Assembly: GCA_964590225.1 (NCBI GenBank)
Contig: CAZPWS010000043.1
Span: 1 to 26,980, forward strand
Source of the DNA: JAEUSG01 sp964590225
GTDB taxonomy: Bacteria; Fibrobacterota; OXYB2-FULL-49-7; JAEUSG01
Direction of reading: 5' to 3'
Length of the DNA stretch: 26,980 bases
Part shown: piece after piece, positions 23,540 through 26,980 of the stretch
Position numbering within the stretch: the stretch's first letter is position 1
Layout of the letters: each line of letters begins with the position of its first letter
Notes under the pieces: generated by a model
Database searches by the model: none
Told to the model about the DNA's origin: nothing
What the model saw: only the letters and a program-made list of their open reading frames with translations
Position numbers and translations under genes: made by a program

Positions 23540-25822
23540 GTGGATAATCTTATTCAGGACGCTAAGAATAAATTTTCGAATCTAATTAATACGCTGCCAT
23601 TCCTCTCATTTGGGAAGCATTATGTACCTCTTTTAATAGATTCGCATGGTAGGGTGGTGGTGACGCTCGACAACAACGACAATAGTTTCCTGCACTCAAT
23701 AGTAAATACGCGCATGAGCGGCAAAATGGTGAGTGATTTTTTTCAGACAGAAAATTGTTCGGATCTTGGGCAGTTATTATTAACGGGAAAAGGCAAAAAG
23801 ACATTTAATGGAGTTAATTATGTCAACCTGTATGAAAAAACTTCGGGTGCGCTTTTTGTTAACGAACATCATTCGTCCATTTTTCCGTTATCACAACTTC
23901 ACCTTTTCGGTTTCGCTGGCGACTATTTACTTGCTGTTATTTCACTTGTGCAGAATCCTGCCCACACTCTCTTTACGGCGGCAAATCCTCAAGTTTATAC
24001 CCTTTCTGACGGCACAATAGCGGGATACAATAGCTATTTTGCCGCGATTACTGAAACAAAAGAACGGGAATTGCTCAACAGGAATATTTCCCATATTCTT
24101 GGAGGACTCGGAATCAATACCTCTTATTCCATTCCCGAACAAATAGATTGGTCGTTCCTGCTAACCGAGCTGTTTGATAAAAAACTTATATGTCAAGCTT
24201 CGCCCAATACGCTTTCTTTGGAAGAATCTAAACAAGGCTTAATTTGGCGCTCCACTAAAAAAGGGGATGCTTCGTTAATCGAATTACCATTTGAGCTCAA
24301 TTTTCAGGAGTTTGATTACAGGTTTGTAATCAAAATCAATAACGCAATTAGTCATCCACCAGGAGTAGTAATAGCCGCAGATAAAGGAAACTTTAATTTT
24401 CCTGATAGGGTGGGTTATCATTTTACATTCGATCCTATAAATCCCATTGCGCTTGTAAAAAAAATTGGAGTAATAAGACAGTCTTCTGTAATTGATAACA
24501 TTCGCCCCGAGTCGATACGCGAAATTGTCGTACAAAGGACGGGCCAGCTGATATCATATGAAATTAACGGAAAAACAATAATCTCATTTTTTGATACCGA
24601 TGCGTTGCCCTTGCAAAAATCGAATTCCTTAATGTTGTCTCTTATGCCAAACGCATATTGTTCGCTAAAGTCAATTTCCATCTATTCATCACGGAGAAAG
24701 CCATTAGCTCCGGATGTTCCTGCGATACCTGTTCGTCTTGTAAATAACCCGTCCCGTGCATATCATGTGCAAAGAAGTTGCTGCCACTTTGGGAACCAAA
24801 TCCTTTTTGCTTATCAGCTAATAGACATGTCACAGTACTATGAATTGCTATCTGCCCACAATAAGCTTAAGAAAGAGATAATGAGTCTTGAAAAAGAGAA
24901 TACCGGAGACGGGGCAAATTATGGCTTTATCGGCCTTAATAAAGATATAGTTAAAATTCGTTCAACGATGGAATCCATAGCCGATACCCCATTGGCAGTT
25001 CTTATTGAAGGTGATACAGGCACAGGGAAAGAGATGGCGGCAATGGCGATACACAAACTGTCGGGCAGAAAAAATGGTCCTTTTATAAAGCTGGACTGTA
25101 CAACCATACCGGATAGTCTGATCGAGAGCGAAATTTTTGGTCACGAAAAAGGGGCTTTCACGGGAGCTATATATCGTCATGCGGGAAGAATTGAACAGGC
25201 GAACGGCGGTACCCTGTTTATTGATGAGATATCAAACATATCTCCGTCCATGCAGGCGAAGCTTCTTGATTTTCTTCAGACATACGAAATTACAAGAATA
25301 GGCGGGGGCCAGCGAAAGAAAATTGATGTAAGAGTAATAACCGCTTCAAACCGCCCATTGCGTGAGCTTGTAAAGAGGGGCCTTTTTCGCGAAGACCTGT
25401 ATTACCGCATAAACCAGATTACAATATCCATACCCCCTCTCTATGAAAGAGTCGATGATATTCCGCTGCTTGTTAATCAGTTTATCAAGGAGGCCAACAG
25501 AGAAAGCGGAAAAACAGTAGAAAGCGTGTCGCAGGATGGAATGAAATTTCTCTATTCGCAAAAGTGGGAAGGAAATATACGGGAACTGCGGAATGTAATT
25601 TATCGGGCGGTCTTTATGTCGAGTGGCAACAACCTGACTTTGATGGATCTTAAAATGCTCTCAAGTGATACTGCAAATATGGTCCGGTCGGGCAAAAAAA
25701 AGCGTTTTTCATCGGAAGAAATCCACATAGAGGTTGAAAGGCATCGGGGTAATATCAGAAAAACAGCGGCTGAGCTTGGCATAGGCAGAGCTACCATTTA
25801 TAGGAAGCTTAGAAGTAAGTAG
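23540..25822 (+). CDS. Sigma-54-dependent transcriptional activator with N-terminal PAS/jelly-roll-like sensor
   Basis: This 760-residue enhancer-binding protein has a sensor half (about 1-450), an AAA+ domain (about 460-690) with Walker A GDTGTGKE (491-498), the sigma-54 contact loop GAFTGA (538-543) and Walker B GGTLFIDE, and a Fis-type HTH (about 730-757). Inside the sensor, 245-385 reads like a concanavalin/LamG jelly-roll (YRFVIKINN, YHFTFDP, EIVVQRTGQLISYEINGKTI), with a PAS-like part before it. A Cys pair (RSCCHFGN, about 412-418) precedes the AAA+ domain. No receiver domain or TM is present, so it probably senses an intracellular ligand. It starts with GTG at 23540, directly after the repeat array and divergent from the hydrolase it likely controls. 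Confidence 0.9.
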   Translation: MDNLIQDAKNKFSNLINTLPFLSFGKHYVPLLIDSHGRVVVTLDNNDNSFLHSIVNTRMSGKMVSDFFQTENCSDLGQLLLTGKGKKTFNGVNYVNLYEKTSGALFVNEHHSSIFPLSQLHLFGFAGDYLLAVISLVQNPAHTLFTAANPQVYTLSDGTIAGYNSYFAAITETKERELLNRNISHILGGLGINTSYSIPEQIDWSFLLTELFDKKLICQASPNTLSLEESKQGLIWRSTKKGDASLIELPFELNFQEFDYRFVIKINNAISHPPGVVIAADKGNFNFPDRVGYHFTFDPINPIALVKKIGVIRQSSVIDNIRPESIREIVVQRTGQLISYEINGKTIISFFDTDALPLQKSNSLMLSLMPNAYCSLKSISIYSSRRKPLAPDVPAIPVRLVNNPSRAYHVQRSCCHFGNQILFAYQLIDMSQYYELLSAHNKLKKEIMSLEKENTGDGANYGFIGLNKDIVKIRSTMESIADTPLAVLIEGDTGTGKEMAAMAIHKLSGRKNGPFIKLDCTTIPDSLIESEIFGHEKGAFTGAIYRHAGRIEQANGGTLFIDEISNISPSMQAKLLDFLQTYEITRIGGGQRKKIDVRVITASNRPLRELVKRGLFREDLYYRINQITISIPPLYERVDDIPLLVNQFIKEANRESGKTVESVSQDGMKFLYSQKWEGNIRELRNVIYRAVFMSSGNNLTLMDLKMLSSDTANMVRSGKKKRFSSEEIHIEVERHRGNIRKTAAELGIGRATIYRKLRSK

Positions 25823-25855
25823 TATCCTTGAGATTTATTTATCTTGTTTATTACT

Positions 25856-26329
25856 ATGGATGAAAACAAACCTTATATAAGCATAGACCCGTCTGGTGAC
25901 GATACTATGCGGAAAGTTGATGAAGAAATCGGGTTTCTTGTCGGAGAGATAAAAAAGAATTCTGCAAATCCCGACCTGTTTTTCAGGATGGGAACACTCT
26001 GTCTTAAGAGAGAACGCCACGCCGATGCGATTGACGCTTTTGAATCTTGTTTAAAAATCCGCCCGGAGTATCCTGAAGTAAACTATCTCTTGGGCAACGC
26101 TTACATCAGCCATAAGCAGTACGAAATTGCGGCTCGCTATTACATGAAGTCGCTTCGTTCAAACCCGAATCATGCGCCTACCCTTTACAATATTGCGCTC
26201 TGTTATGCAGAAACAGGGCTCAAGGACAAGGCTATTCAGGCTTTCAGAAAGTTTCATGCTATTGAGGAATCTGTTGCGTGGAAGGAAGAGGCGCGATTTC
26301 AGCTGTACAAACTTGGTGTGCAACCGTAA
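25856..26329 (+). CDS. TPR-repeat protein
   Basis: From ATG 25856 the product has 157 residues. After an acidic N-terminus come three tetratricopeptide repeats: PDLFFRMGTLCLKRERHADA, EVNYLLGNAYISHKQYEIAA and APTLYNIALCYAETGLKDKA. It has no signal peptide or TM, so it is probably a cytoplasmic protein-interaction adaptor. A TTG at 25844 would extend it by four residues and is less likely. It begins 33 bases after the activator stop and is followed by the zinc-ribbon gene after 25 bases. Confidence 0.85.
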   Translation: MDENKPYISIDPSGDDTMRKVDEEIGFLVGEIKKNSANPDLFFRMGTLCLKRERHADAIDAFESCLKIRPEYPEVNYLLGNAYISHKQYEIAARYYMKSLRSNPNHAPTLYNIALCYAETGLKDKAIQAFRKFHAIEESVAWKEEARFQLYKLGVQP

Positions 26330-26354
26330 TACTTTAAACATAAGCAGGACTTTT

Positions 26355-26980
26355 ATGGGAGAAATGAATTTAAAAAAAACAGCGGCAAAACTTTCCATGC
26401 TTGCCGGCAAGTCGGTTTTTGACAGCAAGGATCTCGCACTACTTCGCGAAATAAGAGATGCGCTTTCTCTTTCGCTATCGGCTTTAAAGGAATGCGACTG
26501 CTGTGGAGCCGCTGTAAGTGAAGTGGCCAAATTAGAAATGGATGGAATTAAAGCGGTAGTTTGCAGCGCCTGTGGAATTAAGGCTTTTAAAAACAGAGAA
26601 CTTATTATCAAAAATGTCAAGAGAAGAGAAAGCGCAAAAACTTTGCCAAAACCCATTATAAGAAGCAAGCCGTTTAAAACAGAAACAAAAGCAAACGAAA
26701 ATCAGCCTACTCTTTTTGGCGAATCAATAAAGCAGTCGGATAAAAATAAAGGTGGTGGTGATTTGGAAGCAATTGCTCTGGCTGCCGGCTCTAAGACCAT
26801 AACCGTTAAAAAAATTCTTAGCATCGCGTCAGGAGTTGCATTTCCAATGAATATTGAGCGGACAATCAGTTTTGTTAAAATCGAAGCACAGAGCCAACAG
26901 ATAAATTTCAAGGAAGATGAAATCCGCCGTGTGGTTTCTGCGCTTAAGGATAACGGACTCCTCCGCGTAAAAGATTCTTG
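26355..26980 (+). CDS. Zinc-ribbon protein, truncated by window end
   Basis: The frame starts at ATG 26355 with AGGA a few bases upstream and runs open for 208 codons to the window edge without a stop. A four-cysteine knuckle is visible at about 48-76 (CDCCG...VCSACG), followed by a basic, disordered linker with the PCNA/clamp-binding-like sequence QPTLFG, then a helical segment with a winged-helix-like look (IRRVVSALKDNGLLRV). It may bind DNA or a protein partner. The family is not recognised and the C-terminus is missing. Confidence 0.7.
   Translation, partial: MGEMNLKKTAAKLSMLAGKSVFDSKDLALLREIRDALSLSLSALKECDCCGAAVSEVAKLEMDGIKAVVCSACGIKAFKNRELIIKNVKRRESAKTLPKPIIRSKPFKTETKANENQPTLFGESIKQSDKNKGGGDLEAIALAAGSKTITVKKILSIASGVAFPMNIERTISFVKIEAQSQQINFKEDEIRRVVSALKDNGLLRVKDS

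Noticed and set aside
26159..26668. Minus-strand frame of 169 codons
   Set aside because: It is antisense to the TPR and zinc-ribbon genes, with the same mirror-type composition and no recognisable domain.
1..26980. CRISPR arrays, tRNA or rRNA genes, insertion sequences
   Set aside because: No regular spaced repeats, cloverleaf-like sequence, rRNA signature, transposase or terminal inverted repeats were seen by eye.

Overview
The window looks like chromosomal DNA of a didermic (outer-membrane) bacterium. It encodes an Omp85/BamA-type protein, a large outer-membrane barrel protein, a lipoprotein with a lipobox, and a secreted esterase-like protein ending in a TPNPFNP-type C-terminal sorting/FlgD-like domain. 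These traits, the AT-rich coding, and many starts without a clear Shine-Dalgarno (SD) site suggest the FCB group, possibly Fibrobacterota/Chitinivibrionia or a relative. That placement is inference. No rRNA, tRNA, CRISPR array, transposase or integrase was seen.

Layout. 1-542: a window edge of mixed composition, where a GC-rich block runs into an AT-rich gene fragment (degenerate gene or chimeric join). 597-2524 (minus): a two-gene restriction-modification module, a probable PD-(D/E)XK endonuclease followed by a C5-cytosine methyltransferase. 2669-3597 (minus): a small membrane-protein/secreted-domain pair. 3678-10305 (plus): a GAF-SpoIIE/PP2C phosphatase with a Cys-rich insert, then a very large surface barrel protein and an Omp85 protein. 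10372-14583: a mixed block with a 56-residue single-TM protein, a STAS protein, a monofunctional transpeptidase (PBP), a lipoprotein, a DUF1573 protein and a STAS-receiver fusion. 14558-21272 (minus): a tightly packed nine-gene operon read tsaE, DJ-1/PfpI, TM-coiled-coil protein, 58-aa protein, gmk, FHA-FHA-ABC transporter, PknB-like Ser/Thr kinase with an extracytoplasmic discoidin-like domain, yraN, DUF502. 21334-25822: a secreted hydrolase divergent from a sigma-54 enhancer-binding protein. 25856-26980: a TPR protein and a zinc-ribbon protein cut by the window end.

How the genes may work together. Two circuits stand out. (1) At 21334-25822 a near-consensus -24/-12 promoter sits just upstream of the secreted esterase-like gene. 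An array of TGA-N8-TCA inverted repeats lies between it and the divergent sigma-54 activator, whose sensor half contains a predicted jelly-roll domain. This looks like a self-contained sense-and-secrete module. (2) A Ser/Thr kinase overlaps the gene for an ABC exporter carrying two FHA phosphothreonine-binding domains, the same arrangement as mycobacterial PknF/Rv1747 but inside a housekeeping gmk/tsaE operon. A PP2C phosphatase and two STAS proteins add parts of a partner-switching system, with no anti-sigma kinase in view.
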